Both the position numbers and the translations under genes were made by a program. From contig JAOCPU010000004.1 of NCBI GenBank assembly GCA_035772785.1, positions 558,001 through 622,000 on the forward strand: a stretch of 64,000 bases of DNA, in the 5' to 3' direction. Below are positions 34,850-46,433 of this stretch, one piece after another. The notes beneath the pieces are model-generated. The model saw only the letters and a list, made by a program, of their open reading frames with translations, was not told the DNA's origin and did not search any database. This DNA comes from Phlebiopsis flavidoalba. Lineage: Eukaryota > Basidiomycota > Agaricomycetes > Polyporales > Phanerochaetaceae. Positions within the stretch are counted from its first letter, which is position 1; each line of letters begins with the position of its first letter.

Positions 34850-35240
34850 CCATGGCGATGCTGCAAAAGGTTAGAGACAAGGTTGTGGGCTGCAGCGGCG
34901 TTTCCTCCGTCGTTGGTCCCCCGTGTGTGTTGCTGACTATCTCGCAACGGCGCTTATTACAAATTCGGCCAGCAGGCCACTCAGGCGGCTGATTCTCTGG
35001 ACTTGCTCTGGACCACCAGATCTAGACAAACCAAACCGGGCTGAGATTTATTACTGCTTACGTGCGCCACATAATTCTCAGAGTATGCTGATTCATGCAG
35101 GGTTTGCAAAATTAATCCAGTCCGATGAATTGGATGTAAGTACTTCACAAAGTGCTGCTGGAAATTATGTAAGCAAGAATAAAGTACGAGTTTATGCAGA
35201 AATACAACGCGATGTTCAAGTAAAGGAAAGGATACAAAAA
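34850..35240. other. Intergenic, upstream of ZC3H3-like gene
   Basis: About 390 bp between two minus-strand genes. A plus-strand open frame beginning at 34923 runs into the 3' end of the next gene and looks incidental. Confidence 0.3.
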
Positions 35241-37772
35241 CTATGTATGATGCGCCAGTAGGCTACGCACAGACAGCGTGAACCCTGCGTATAGTTCCGA
35301 CCCAGAACACAATATTACCGAGAAAAGCTTGTTACGCTTTATCACAGGCATGCGTCCGACGGCGATGAGAGGTATTTGGGCGAGTTGCAATGCGTGAAGA
35401 GATACATCCTATGCGCAAATAAATACACCGTTGCAATAGGTTATAAAACCGGTACCGACATACCGGATCTTTTTTGGTCACAATTGCCATCACCAGCTCA
35501 TGCACGGCGGCGCTGAGCAGGAAGGTGAAGAACATCGCAGATTGGCGCGAGAGCTTGTAGCTACTCTCGATGACAGCGTAGACGTGGCGGAGAATGGTAG
35601 GAAGGTAGGTGTGTACAGGCTTGTTCATTTGCTTGCGAAACTCCATCCCATGATTGGGTAGCATTCCACTGTGAGACATGTCAGTAATGTAAGCGAGGAA
35701 AGTGGTCACAAAGGCGTACCCAGTCCTCGTAGAAACTGGCGGTCTGCGAAGCGGGAAAGCTCCGCCAAAGCCGTTACATATGCACTCTAATACTTTGCCG
35801 TGAGTGAGCAGATTTCACAAGCGATGTAAGAGAACGTACCAAAGATGAGATAAACAGAAGCAGGTACGCAACCATGAAACGTGTAGCGACAAGGTCCAGA
35901 TGGGGGAGACGGCATAGAATGATTGGTCCGGTGTAGTGTGTAAGAGGGAGGATGAAGCACTTTTCTCGTAACCCCGGTTTAGTAAGAGCATGCGCAAATG
36001 CTCCCGAACTTGTCTTGAAACAGGTGTCTTCTCGAAAAAGTAGCTACAAGTAGTCAGTGGGTGCGTATCCTTGCGGCATCTGTGTATCTATGGCCTTATG
36101 CTGATTCACTAATGGATGGGTTCCGCACCTTCTATCCGTTTCTAGGGATACTGCGAAGATGCCAGATAGACAAGTGGTTGGAATGATCACCGGTATGTCG
36201 CATAAGTTCTTGATGTGCGTGATGTTTTTCGGCCAACGCACGTAGTCAGGTCCAGGTGCTGATCAATTCCGACTCGAGTTCGGAGTACTCGCGTGCTAGA
36301 GACGCGGATCTCGCCTTATCGTGGGTGTGATCAACGAGGGGGTGCGGCGACGTCGGCGGCTTGAGAACCTCTTCGGGCTCAAGACACTCTCCGGTTTTCC
36401 AGTGGTTCAATATTTGCGTGGGGGTTTGGTCCCTGCAGCTGACAGGTGCCAAAGCTTGTTGCCCTGGGGATTCTGAGGAACTGCCACTGCGCTTGCGTAG
36501 AGCTGAGCCAACTCCGTTGCTAGACGAAGTAGCTGATAAGTCGACAGCCGGCCCGTCATTCGTTGGTGTCGGGCGTCTTCGTCCGTACCGCTACTCTCGC
36601 GCATCCCGTCGCGCTGTCTCAGCGGTGGCAAGCGCGTCCTCGGATCACACCAAGAGCCAAGCTTGAGAGTTGGCCTGGCGAAGCAGCTGACGTTCATAGC
36701 ATTTTTGCGCTTGTTGATTAACGTGGGATAGATAACCGTTGATGCTCTTCATGCGTACAGGAGTGCTATCGCTCTTCATGAATCATGACTAGAGTGTGCA
36801 GAGTCATGTATTCCAGACTGGACCCATAGTGTCCAGATTGCTCTATCGATAGGCGGCGTAGTTAGTATGGACTCTGAGTCCTTGAATGGCATTTAGTATA
36901 ACGAAATTGCGCCAGCGTGGTCATCTGCCATTCATGAAGACTGTGACGACGCTGCGCAGGCATCTTTCTACATGGGTAAGGATGATTAGCCATCTTCAGC
37001 ACAGCGGGACGTTGTCAAAGAGCCTTCGCCTTGAGGGTTTCTGGCGTCAAGGAGAGACGCGTCTTTTGCTTACCGATCGCTAACTGTTCAAGCTTAAGGA
37101 AGAATAAACGCTGCGCACTGAAAACAGTACGTGCTTTCATAGCCCAAGAATAGTCTTTGACACCATTCACCGCTGTGGAAATCCCCACTGATTGAGGGAC
37201 GACTGGGAAGGAGGCATTCAGTGGTCTGCCACAGATCGCTTGAATTATCCCGGGCCGCCCGCGTATGATAGTACGTGATCCAAGTGCGCGTGTGTTGGCG
37301 GATAAGCCCTTGAAAGCGAATGGGCACACACAAGCAAAGTGGGTGGGTGCTGACGGGTGAGTGGATCTGTAGGACGCCTGTTCTGAATATGTGAAGAGAG
37401 TTGATGGCGTGGTCCTCCATGAGTTTAACTATGGTACGTCATATAGGGCAAACTCGAGAGTACCATTGCGGCCGCGCCAGCGTCGTCTCTAGACTACGAA
37501 TCGTATCGTTTCGCGAAGCAACCGTGCAAAACCAAGAAACATTTGATATCCAAAATAGCTGTGAAGAAACCCGTAGAACATGCGTCGTGTTGAATGAAAC
37601 AATGGCTTTGGTAACAGAGGCCAGTAGCGCACCCTGAACGCTCCGTTCTTGAACGAGGGTCCTCCATGATCGACAATTCAACAGCTGACATATCCGTTGA
37701 CCGGTGAAGGAAGTACTCTATCGCACGGAAGCTTTCCGTCGACTTCCCAGCCACTCCCACCGGCTTGGACAC
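35241..37772 (-). CDS. ARE2: Sterol O-acyltransferase (ACAT/Are1-Are2, MBOAT family)
   Basis: ER enzyme that makes steryl esters from sterol and acyl-CoA. The family block FYEDW is present near 35720-35738, read after removing one T. NKPVHTYL and LRHVYAVIESSYKLSRQSA follow, then LLSAAVHELVMAIVTKK, whose histidine (near 35500) is the expected catalytic residue. LGNIVFWVG-LYAGFTLSVRS ends the protein, with the stop at 35241. Upstream exons show NGYLSHVNQQAQK (about 36690-36740), WTLWVQSG and TLHTLVMI. Further upstream, STGFFTAILDIKCFLVLHG (about 37510-37580) fits the first membrane segment. The hydrophilic insert at 36250-36700 is Ser/Thr/Pro rich. The N-terminus is placed provisionally at 37772, next to a poly-C tract. 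It is divergent from the RED gene. Confidence 0.85.
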
Positions 37773-38580
37773 ATAGAGTGTGCCTTGTCGTGTGTTTCCC
37801 CCCCCCCCCCCCTCCCCCCCCCCCCCCCTTCCGATACCTCACGTCCACGTGGCACGCGCCGTGTGGTATCGTGGTTCGGTTCTGGCCGGTTTCTCTGGGG
37901 CTCTATACTAGCCCTCTAATATAAGCACCGTTGTGTAAGTTGTTTGCTGTTGGCGAACAAATGTGCTACTTTGCATCAACTCTACGTGCCACCTCGCGCG
38001 TGTCACCATGTGGGGGTCAAGCACTCACTCGGTCGATGACATGCTCTTGACCCCACGTCCAAACGTTGTCGAGATGAACGATGTACAGCAGGGGAGGACT
38101 CGTGGAAGTCGTAGGTCGGCGGCATGTCTGGGGTGATATAATACACGAATGGTGAGATGATGGCGCGCCAGAGCTGACGCGAGTAGAGGGGAGTAAGGAG
38201 CCGTGGCCGTAGCGAAAACAGTCGGAGCCAGAAAGCGTCTCTCTGGTGGCCACAGACGGCAGCGCTGAACACACCAAGGCTGCACGACGTCAGTCCAGAT
38301 GTTGCCACGTGGTCTGCTCAGCGCATTGTGGCGCGGGGATTTCCCCCAATGCGTAAACAGTAGCGCGTAAACAGTCCTGCTCCGGTTGCCTCCCATTAGC
38401 GCAAAACCAACTAGTCGGTTCAACCTCCTGGTCTTCTCCGTTCTAGTAATCCTGTCATTACCCAACTGATACGACGTATATTTACGGAATACTGAGCTCG
38501 GGCTCTCGGCGATGACACACAGAGCACAACTCTTCATGTGGGGTGCAAACACCCCATCGAGTACGCGGGCACGCCGAAGG
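37773..38580. promoter_or_regulatory. Divergent region, sterol acyltransferase / RED gene
   Basis: Holds the poly-C element at 37798-37828 and open minus-strand frames at 38003-38320. These could be 5' exons of the acyltransferase (for example LYIVHLDNVWTWGQEHVI), but I could not connect them. Confidence 0.3.
37798..37828. repeat. Poly-C tract
   Basis: Two runs of about 15 C separated by a single T. The complementary strand is G-rich and could form a quadruplex just upstream of the acyltransferase start. Confidence 0.8.
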
Positions 38581-40188
38581 ATGGTACCAGGTGCGCCCAA
38601 TGTTTACCCTCGGGGTACGTCCCCCGACTGCTTTACTGCGAGGCTGACCAGCACAATAGTCCTAGGATTCATTCCGACAGCTCATCCAGAGCGGGTCTTC
38701 GAGCACCACCGCAGTGCGTGAATCGGCATCGGCGTTGGTAACCCAAGGCAAGCTCTCCAAAAAAGTCTGTTCAATCCTCGACACTACGTCGTCCTGCGTG
38801 AAACATTGCTCTAACGAATCTACTGCTTTGCCTTGGCCAGAAAGGCATCAAATGCGTGACGCGTGCAACAAACCTGCATTCAAACCGCGTACGGTGAAAA
38901 ATGGACGATGACAAATATCGCACAACCGTGCAGCTGAAACGACGACAAGGGACAAGCCCACGATTTCGCACAGGTAGAGGGCGTTGGCAGCAGACTTGTA
39001 GAGGCGTATAGCAGGAGCTGAGACAATGGAGACAGTGCGGTCAGCACATAGCTCCTGGCACTTCACACCTTATAAACACAGAATAGGTGGATCATACAGA
39101 GAACCAATATCTCGGAGGAGACAAGGCGAACACACTGTGCTCGTCAAAGGTCTCGACTTTCGCGCTGCTGGGAGGGCAAAATAAAGCGCGACTTGCCGAA
39201 GTTCCCGCGGTAGAGGTGATTACACGCTGGAACAAGCGTTCATCGAAGGCTCGTCGACCGTACCACAAGAAACGTTAACCCGGGAAGACTTGTAAAAGAG
39301 CTCAAGAGCAAAAGGCAGAAAGGAGACAGCGATGTGGCCGTTCCGTAGCCTGCGACTCGGACGCGGGCTGTAGATGAAGCAAAGAAGGCGGGGAAGTTCA
39401 AGCCCAATTGGCTTCAAACCTATCGGCTATTTCCGCCGAAGGGAAAAGGACCAAGAAAAAAGGTGACTGGCGACAAAGAGAAGGCGCGAAGAGAAGATGA
39501 AGAAGGCTACAGCCGTCGGACACGAACCTAAACCTACCACGGCGACTCCAACCTCCATAGCATCAAAGGCAGAGCCACCCAGTCTACACTACCCTGTACC
39601 GTCCGTACCAATACCTATGGACGACGATGACGACATTTTTGCTGGCGCTGGCGGGGGAATACACCGGTATTGAACTCGGCGACGATGAAGACGATGAAGA
39701 CGATGTAGGCCAGCCCTTGAGATCAGATGCAAATGGCACAACATCCGACGGCGAAGTTCTCGAGCCCCAGCTGCCAAGAGGTCGATGGGTTTGATATTGA
39801 CGAGCCGACGCCTGCCCCCAAGCCCTCTGCGCCATCTCGAGACACGCCACGGTCGCCCTCTGCACCACAGCCCCCCAGAAAGTCCCTTCACCACGCACGC
39901 AAGAGTGAGGGGGAGTGAGCCGGAGGAAGCTCCTATCCGATTGCAACCGCTCGTTTCGTCGAGCGTACACTTCGATTCGAGAGCTCTTAGCGATAGACGA
40001 AGCAGAGGAGAAAGCAAGAAACGGCGTGCGCGGAAGGAGAAGAAGAAGGAGAAAGGGGCGTTGAGCGCAGAGGGGAAGGTTGACAGAGACTACCAAGGCA
40101 AGTTTCTTAGCGGTCACTAGTCCGCACGATCTAAAGTGCTTTTCCCAGGTTGAAGGCGTACCAGGAGAAGAAGGGTAATGCAAAGTAG
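38581..40188 (+). CDS. RED/IK-like splicing factor
   Basis: Homologue of human IK/RED and plant SMU2, a component of the spliceosomal B complex that partners SMU1. Exon 1 at 38581 reads MDQ after dropping one T, followed by a GTGCGC donor. Exon 2 begins DSFRQLIQSGSSSTTAVRES (from about 38668). The N-terminal domain continues PAFKPRTVK (about 38872), QYLGGDKANT and VLVKGLDFALL (about 39108-39165). QAFIEGSSTVPQE-like sequence follows near 39230. The C-terminal half has DDDDIFAGAGGEYTGIELGD (about 39620-39685), the characteristic acidic motif. RKEKKKEKGALSAEGKVDRD and LKAYQEKKG end it at 40188. Multiple slips split it into four or five apparent frames. It is convergent with EMC5. Confidence 0.85.
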
Positions 40189-40430
40189 ACCACAGGTATT
40201 CTCGTTGGATTTATCCAAGACGCTATCTGTTTTCCACGCTACGGTACTTTCATGAGGTGCTTCAATACGATCACTATAATCACTTGGTCTCTTGAACGTG
40301 TCTATCACGGGGGATGGGTCGTGGTCGACACAGGGCGAGAAGCTTCCACATTCTCGCAAGTCATGGATAGCAGCAAAGTAGATCCCGAGAAAGACATAGA
40401 TTGTCCGACGTATGAGATGCAACCCCTCCG

Positions 40431-41006
40431 TCATGATTTCTCTTCCGACTTAGAGTCAGTTCGTAGGCCAGCTCTTTGTGCAAATGTCGCAAAGGGATAG
40501 CCTAGGATCCATGTTATCTAATGGTCTAAGAAAACAGTCAGACAGTGTTGTTTCGATGATTCAGAAAAACACTGTCCTACTACCTCCTCTTCATCTCACT
40601 ACGCCACGTGGTATTTCTTTTCAGTTCGTCCGAGGGCGCAAGGTAGCAACCTAATGTGCCAAGTACTAGAGCTATAATATGCTTCAAGTATAATCTATTC
40701 GTACATAGTTTCACGTCAACGGAACAACACACGCTCGTAGTCAAATAATAATGCGACGTACATCGGGCTGGAAGGGCTCCTTCCGGTCGTCCCAGGGCCT
40801 TGAGCTGCGACAAGTCTGCACATAGACAGCGTAAATAAGTGCCAACGTACTTCAGCATTGGTGTTCGAGTAACGTACGCTGGTATGTCGAAAACGCAGCT
40901 AGAACATCGTGCCTAACGATGAAACGCCCGCATGCGATGGGGACTAGAGACACTCACCATGCAGAATAGCAACAAGTGCTATAACAATAAGAACGTTACC
41001 GACCAT
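40431..41006 (-). CDS. EMC5: ER membrane protein complex subunit 5 (EMC5/MMGT1)
   Basis: Small two-helix subunit of the ER membrane protein complex, an insertase for multi-pass and tail-anchored proteins. The start at 41006 gives MVGNVLIVIALVAILHG, the first membrane helix. After an intron come AAFSTYQ (near 40900) and LSQLKALGRPEGALP (about 40770-40830), the conserved loop ending at a P-D motif. A second helix includes IIALVLGTLG (near 40650-40680), followed by ITWRSEMKRR. The last exon, after a CTTAG acceptor, gives NMDPRLSFATFAQRAGLRTD (read across a slip) and ends KSEEKS at 40431. This is the order and length of fungal EMC5. It shares a 232-bp divergent promoter with PET117. Confidence 0.82.
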
Positions 41007-41238
41007 GTTTTTTCTCCTCTGCTGCGTCTGTAAGCGACGCGAAAGTATTAGGGAGTGCTGAGCGCAGTGGCCAAGGCAGTCGTGACGAAGTGCAGAACGA
41101 CGAACGCGCGCCTTTTGAGCTTGTTCCCAACGTTTCACTAATTCGCTCCCAGTTCGCTCCCCGTGCTTTCACTTTCCCATCATACCTCAACATTTCTGGA
41201 CCTTCGTCTAGGCAAACTGCAGGCGATCCGAATCTCCA
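41007..41238. promoter_or_regulatory. Bidirectional promoter EMC5 / PET117
   Basis: Only 232 bp separate the two start codons, so regulatory elements of both genes must lie here. No TATA box is seen. Confidence 0.45.
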
Positions 41239-41543
41239 ATGTCCCGTGCAGCAAAGGCGACATGGTCGCGTCGGTCCTTTTCCTCGGTGCGGGATAATAT
41301 GGACGGTACACTTCATGGCAAAGGCAGGAGGCAGAGGTTTGTCTTCATTGATGTCTGCCTTATGTTTATAGTAGTACTTTGACTGTCCCGTAGACCATGT
41401 ACAAGGGCGTTCTACGAGACGATGAACGCAGACAAGAGAAGATGCGCCAACGTCAAGCCGACCTAGAAGAATCGCAGCGCAAACGCACTCTATATGAGCA
41501 GGTTCAACGCGTTCCGGGCTCGGACCAGGCAGGAGGGTCGTAG
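41239..41543 (+). CDS. PET117: Cytochrome c oxidase assembly protein Pet117
   Basis: Mitochondrial inner-membrane-associated protein needed for complex IV assembly and heme A synthase oligomerisation. The start at 41239 gives MSRAAKAT, then across a slip MVASVLFLGAG and IIWTVHFM, a single hydrophobic helix. After one intron (GTTTGT to about 41392) comes the family's most conserved block: TMYKGVLRDDERRQEKMRQR, then QADLEESQRKRTLYEQVQRV, ending PGSDQAGGS at 41543. Total length near 80 residues matches the family. A likely AATAAA signal lies about 95 nt downstream. Confidence 0.88.
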
Positions 41544-41636
41544 TACAGTACACAAAAAGTACAATGGTATACTTCACTCCATGACATGTTTATTCTAATG
41601 GCATCTTTACTGTAGTATACTTTTTGCGCCCAAGCG

Positions 41637-41642
41637 AATAAA
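41637..41642 (+). terminator. Putative polyadenylation signal of PET117
   Basis: AATAAA about 95 nt after the PET117 stop codon, in an AT-rich context. Confidence 0.4.
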
Positions 41643-42312
41643 TCATATCTCTTGTCATCGAAATCCAATGCTACTTATGGACGACCTCCTTCGTTTGTTT
41701 TGGGAAGCTGTTTTCATCTATCATGCAATGACTCGTGCGACATGCGGCGGCGACGGCTGCAAGTTACGGCTTCAAATCACGCCATGCTCGACCGGACTTT
41801 ACTCCGGCCCATTCTGTCCCCTGTATGACCGTGCTCGTTGAAGGTCAGTTTGTGCGGACGTTTATCTACACCTCGTGGGCAAATCGAGGGTAAATTCTTA
41901 TGTTTCAGGCGGTGCGATGAAAGGAAAACACACTCCGAGTCACCAAGCCGGCCGCCAAGCAGGACCAAGCGATGCTTATCTTTCAAAGGTCGTGCGAAAG
42001 GTTAGTATGTTTCTTTGCCGCGATGGGATCCTCTGCAATTGTAGCTACATTATTTGGGCAACCAACATATATATTTACGGTTTTTTTGGCGGGCCATGGC
42101 AGGTCTAGGACCGACGATAGACACAAGTTTCCGAGTCGTAGGTGCCACTAGCGCGCGACGGTCACGCGTCAAACAATCTGGGCCTCCGGCTCTCCGTCGC
42201 TGAGTCAGCAATTGATCGACTTTTAATTCCGTGCCCTTTTCCTTTCCGTCGCCCTAGGTTGCATGCGGCCTACTTAAGCTGCCCGGGCCTGAGACAGCTC
42301 GCCAGTCATACC
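41643..42312. other. Intergenic, upstream of first PQ-loop gene
   Basis: About 670 bp with no supported gene. The short open frames present lack any family resemblance. Confidence 0.35.
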
Positions 42313-43440
42313 ATGGCCCCTCCCTAACGCTGTTGCAGAAAATGTCCTGGGTACCATGTGGTCAGTATAACTACCTATTCTGCGTTTGATGTACTTTATA
42401 CTCGGCTGACTCCTCGTAAATGTCATTTGTTCTCAATAGGCACGATCTGCTGGACAGTGCAGCTGATACCCCAAGTATGGAAAAGCTGGCGTGCGAAGTC
42501 CACCGACGGCTTGTCGCACTGGCTTTGTGTAAGCTTTCTCGTTCTGCTGGTGCATTAAATAACACTGATCCATCCCAGGCTGGTCTGGGGCCTCGCGGGA
42601 CCTTTCCTAGGGACATACGTGATTGTTCAGAACCTGAATATACCACTTATAGTACAACCACAGGCCTTGCGGCACTCTTTCCCTGTTATCTTGGGCGCAG
42701 GTGAGTGACGTCGTTTCGGGGGATGATATAATGTTGATTTTTCTGAGCGCAGTGTCTTTTATTACGGCCAGAAACGGTCACTTCTCACTTGCACATTTGG
42801 CTTTTATTGCTGTCATTACAGTGTGGTGCAGGTTTGAGTAAGTTGGCATGGTGTACGCAATTCGGGTAAGCTTACGAGTATTGACGCGGCCATGGCCTTG
42901 ACTGACGGCGTTGGGACAGCCTGCTTATGATGCCAGGCAATGAACGCCCCGTAGAGTTCTTTGGCATTTTTGCCTCGTCATCATGAAGCCCTGGCGTTGT
43001 TGTACGTTGGTCTTTTTGTTCGACGCCTGTGAATGCGTGTTGTGTCGCAATACTTCCTGACGGGGGCGACGTGCTTAGCCCCCAGTATTAGCGAAATTTA
43101 CCTTCACCGTGAGGTGATTTTGGACTCTCGATAACATTCATGCTCATAGATTGCCTGGGAGGAATATTCAGTCTATTATCCTTGGTCTTCAAAGAAGACT
43201 TTGACGTCATAGCCAGCATTACCTACTCCCTTGTCGTGGTGAGTAACATTTGAAGCGAGTTAAGATCAGGTAACTTACTTTAAATGATAGTTTAGGTGTT
43301 GACGGCATAGGGTCCTCATAACGGCTTGTCATTGCTGAATCCACGGGCGAAACGACGACGTGGGCCCGAGAAGCAGAGCGGCGAGACGCTGTGGCCACTA
43401 GAGACGTTTCACCTAGGTAAGCCAGTTCAATCGCCAACGC
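42313..43440 (+). CDS. PQ-loop repeat membrane protein, copy 1
   Basis: Multi-pass membrane protein of the PQ-loop family, whose members include vacuolar and lysosomal amino-acid exporters; the substrate here is unknown. The start at 42313 reads MAPP, then after one extra T NAVAENVLGTM, and an intron. The first PQ motif is TICWTVQLIPQVWKSWRAKS (about 42444-42500), followed by STDGLSHWL. Later exons give GTYVIVQNLNIP (about 42610-42640), VSFITARNGH and AFIAVITVW. The second half shows LGGIFSLLSLVF (about 43160-43190), FDVIASITYSLVV and LNPRAKRRR near 43355. The stop is uncertain (43420-43500). Exon order and sequence closely match the next gene, so the two are tandem paralogues. Confidence 0.75.
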
Positions 43441-43977
43441 TATACTTTATCCCAGTGCTCAAGCAGCCTGTAACGCAGTCTGACGTTGGCAGGAGCTGAC
43501 TCACACTGCACGCGAAGAGAAACAGACGAGTACAAAACAGAATGACCTTGACGTCGAGGCACAAACCGCTCATTGACCTTTCATAGATTCAGATCATTCT
43601 TGGCTAGAAAAAAAAAAAATAGACGTACACAATCTGATGGCGTTCCGATCGAAATAATAGGACATTGAATGCATCCAAGGCAACCCAAATCGCGCCGCGG
43701 ACGGTTCATCGCTGGGTCGAATCGCTGATATGTAAGCTGTTTAGTTCTCGGAGACTGAATGGGCTAATATCGCTGCTCGGTCGCTTATCATAACAAACTG
43801 TGGGTTTAGAGCCTCACAAGCCTCGCAACGACCTTGGAGCCCGCGCGCCCGCACTTGCCTTTCCCATCTCGCCTCCGTAAAGCCCGTGTAAGTAAGTCGC
43901 GTCGAGCTGAAAACAGTCTTAGTACTCAAAGTCAGAATCAGAGCTTCAAGAATTGTGGGGCACTGATCAGGTTTATT
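43441..43977. other. Spacer between tandem PQ-loop genes
   Basis: About 540 bp holding the end of copy 1 and the promoter of copy 2. A 12-nt poly-A run lies near 43607. No separate gene is seen. Confidence 0.35.
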
Positions 43978-45085
43978 ATGCCGGTCAATGCTGCAGCAGA
44001 GAATGTACTGGGTACATTGGAGTGAGTAATAGTTGCGAACGGCAAGTAGTGCATGCACAACTAAAGTCCTTGAACTGTAGGGACCGTGTGTTGGATGATC
44101 CAGCTGCTTCCCAGGTCTGGAAGAGTTTGGCGGGAGAAGATATACGGAAGGTTTGTCCAGCTACTTAGGGTAAGACGATATCATTCAGTCAAGCCTTGCT
44201 GCTCGTGACGAGTCGCCGAATCCAGTTTTTTATGGGGCATCTCTGGAGCGTTTCTTGGTGTATACGCTATTGTGCAGGACTTGAACGTCCCCCCTCATCG
44301 TGCAAACCACAGTACTGTCCTTCTTATCGCTGGTGTCATGGACGCAGGTTAGTCCGCAGCAGACTTCTTATCATTCTTTGTCCAACCATACATCTCATCA
44401 ATTCTGAACAGTGTCGGTATTACGGCAGTAAAACGTCGGCTACGTACCTGTCTCTTGTGGCTAACCGCCATCCTACTTATCCTGGGTGGATTTGAGGTTG
44501 GCATGGTGTATGCTATCCGTGTAGGTCATTTATGCTATCCGATACCCCAAATAACAGTGTCCTACTAGCCCTCGTTCCGTGCTGGCAACGTACGGCCTAC
44601 ACAGTTCTTTGGCGTGATGAGTTCCATCTTGCTCTCATCCGCGTTATTGTGAGAGCGACTCCTCTGGGAATGCTGATAACTGAACACACAAGCAGCCCTC
44701 AATACTACGAGATATGCAAATATGGCGAAGTCAAGGGTATATCCGTTCCTTTCATGGCAATAGGACCTTCTTGGAGGTGTATTCAGTGACTTATCTTTGA
44801 TATTCAAGCCAAAGTTCGACGTGATTGCTGGAGTAGCCTACTCCCTGGTCGTGGTGAGTCAAGAAGAGCGCAAATCTCGAAGGTCCGTGATACTCATGTT
44901 CACATAGGTATTAGATGGCACAGTCATCTTGCTCGCGTTGATTCTAAACCCTCTTGCGAGACGGAGACGACGCCGAGGGACCCAAACCATGGCAGAAGCT
45001 GCTGGGAAACACTTGGCAAGGAACTCCTGGACCTGTTCCAATTACCACGCCGGAAAACGTGGCCATCAATGAAGCAGAGATGTAA
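43978..45085 (+). CDS. PQ-loop repeat membrane protein, copy 2
   Basis: Tandem paralogue of the preceding gene. The start at 43978 reads MPVNAAAENVLGTL, matching copy 1 (NAVAENVLGTM) and also followed by an intron. The next exon encodes GTVCWMIQLLPQVWKSL (about 44079-44130), the first PQ motif, with one C missing from the run. It continues NPVFYGAS, GVYAIVQDLNVPLIVQT-like sequence (about 44260-44310) and GGFEVGMVYAIR (about 44490-44520). The second half gives LGGVFSDLSLIFKPKFDVIA and GVAYSLVV (about 44770-44855). After an intron come VLDGTVILLALILNPLARRR and PVPITTPENVAINEAEM, ending at 45085. It is better preserved than copy 1 and convergent with Kei1. Confidence 0.78.
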
Positions 45086-45226
45086 CAACACCGATGTTCA
45101 CTTTACCAAGCTATTCCAACATAGATAACAAACTCTTGATTCATATCGACGCGCTAGAATTATATGATTGTGGATGAAAAAGTGGTGGTATGATGACAGA
45201 ACGGTATATGTCCAAAAGGACGAAGA

Positions 45227-46433
45227 CTACTGCCTCGCTCGACTGGGCCGTCTTGTGCTGCCGCCCGGGGTCCTCTCGCCAGACATGAGCACCTGCTCCT
45301 CGTCTGGCGACTCTCGTTCCGCCACTGCCACTCGCGCTCGTGGTCTCAGCGTCAGTTACTCGCCTTCGTGTGTATACCCGTCGCGAGTTCGTCCTCATCG
45401 AACAACACTTCATCGACATCATCCGCTCCGTCCCCATGCTTCGAGACAGCAGGATTTAGTGCTGACGGTTTTGCGGGGACCCTTTTGGCTCCGTCGAGCA
45501 CGACCGGGCGCGCTGACGAAGTCAGCGAAGCTGGTTATGGACGATCCGCTTGGTGTGTGTCCATGTGCGGGGGTGTGGACGGTTGACCGCGTACGGGGAG
45601 GAGATAGAAGTCTTCAGCATCTTCCTCTTCGTCAGGTAGTGTCGAAAACAGCGGCATATGGTGATGATGTTGGACGTGACCTCGGAAGGGTGCGATACGA
45701 ACCCTTGCGCAAGTGGATTGCGTAAGAGTAAATAAGTAAAGCAAAATAAATCTGTAAGCGACGTTAGGCCGGCTCTCAATCAAATGTTGTTGTCATCTAC
45801 CTTGCTAAGCCAGCCTAAAATTATGACTGCACAGCGGCGGTACCTTTCTCCTCGTTCCAGAGTGCGGTCGCAGCTTGCGCACGCTCAGTCTCTGTCATGT
45901 TGCGAACGCCACCGCCGGCCTCCATGATTTGTTTCTGAGCTTCTGAGGTTATCTCTCTTCGCCCATCGTGTGGCGTGTACGCCCACCAGACGACGGGAAA
46001 AAAATGCAGTCCATGCGGTCGAGAGTACGTGATCGGCGAAGAATACATGCGCAAAGTACAGCGTGTGTTCTTCGGGTCTTCCTACCCTCGGAGTTCAATG
46101 AGCGTGTTTGCATGTAGCACAAACACACACACCTGCCCAACGGATTTGAATCCCCATGCAAAGGCAACGAGGACCGAGCACGGAGTATATGTATAAGCTG
46201 AGTTGTGCTGCAGACACTCCAGCGCCAGTGAGGACCTGAGATGAGTCCATAGACACCAGCAACCTTATTAAGGATCTAAAATGTAGATTTGTCAAGCATT
46301 CATCACGGTCCAAGAGGTTTTTCAGACGCACAGCGAAAAGAATGGCCACCGAGACTCCAGTCTTGAGATCAAAACATCCAAGGAACGACGACAGCGGCCT
46401 GAGGCGCCATTCGGGACGAAGAGTGAGCTTCAT
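45227..46433 (-). CDS. KEI1: Inositol-phosphorylceramide synthase subunit Kei1
   Basis: Golgi membrane protein that binds and activates the IPC synthase Aur1, a fungal-specific step of sphingolipid synthesis. The start at 46433 gives MKLTLRPEWRLRPLSSFLGC, then FDLKTGVSVAILFAV, the first membrane helix. The next exons read VLTGAGVSAAQLSLYIYSVL (about 46175-46240), AFAWGFKSVGQ, LYFAHVFFADHVLSTAWTAF (about 46000-46060), WWAYTPHDGRREITSEAQKQ, then after a 2-nt slip VIILGWLSK, and after an intron IYFALLIYSYAIHLRKGSYR. The cytosolic tail is acidic and Ser-rich (LPDEEEDAEDFYLLPVRG, SSITSFADFVSAPG). It ends GERTPGGSTRRPSRARQ, with the stop at 45227. All four expected hydrophobic segments are present. 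Confidence 0.85.

Noticed and set aside
34923..35261. Plus-strand open frame of 112 codons
   Set aside because: Overlaps the conserved C-terminus of the sterol acyltransferase on the other strand and has no recognisable domain.
43700..43720. Possible tRNA B-box (GGGTCGAATCG)
   Set aside because: No matching A-box or cloverleaf stems could be formed around it.
45168..45725. Plus-strand open frame of 185 codons
   Set aside because: Antisense to the cytosolic tail of Kei1, whose minus-strand reading matches the family and ends at 45227.
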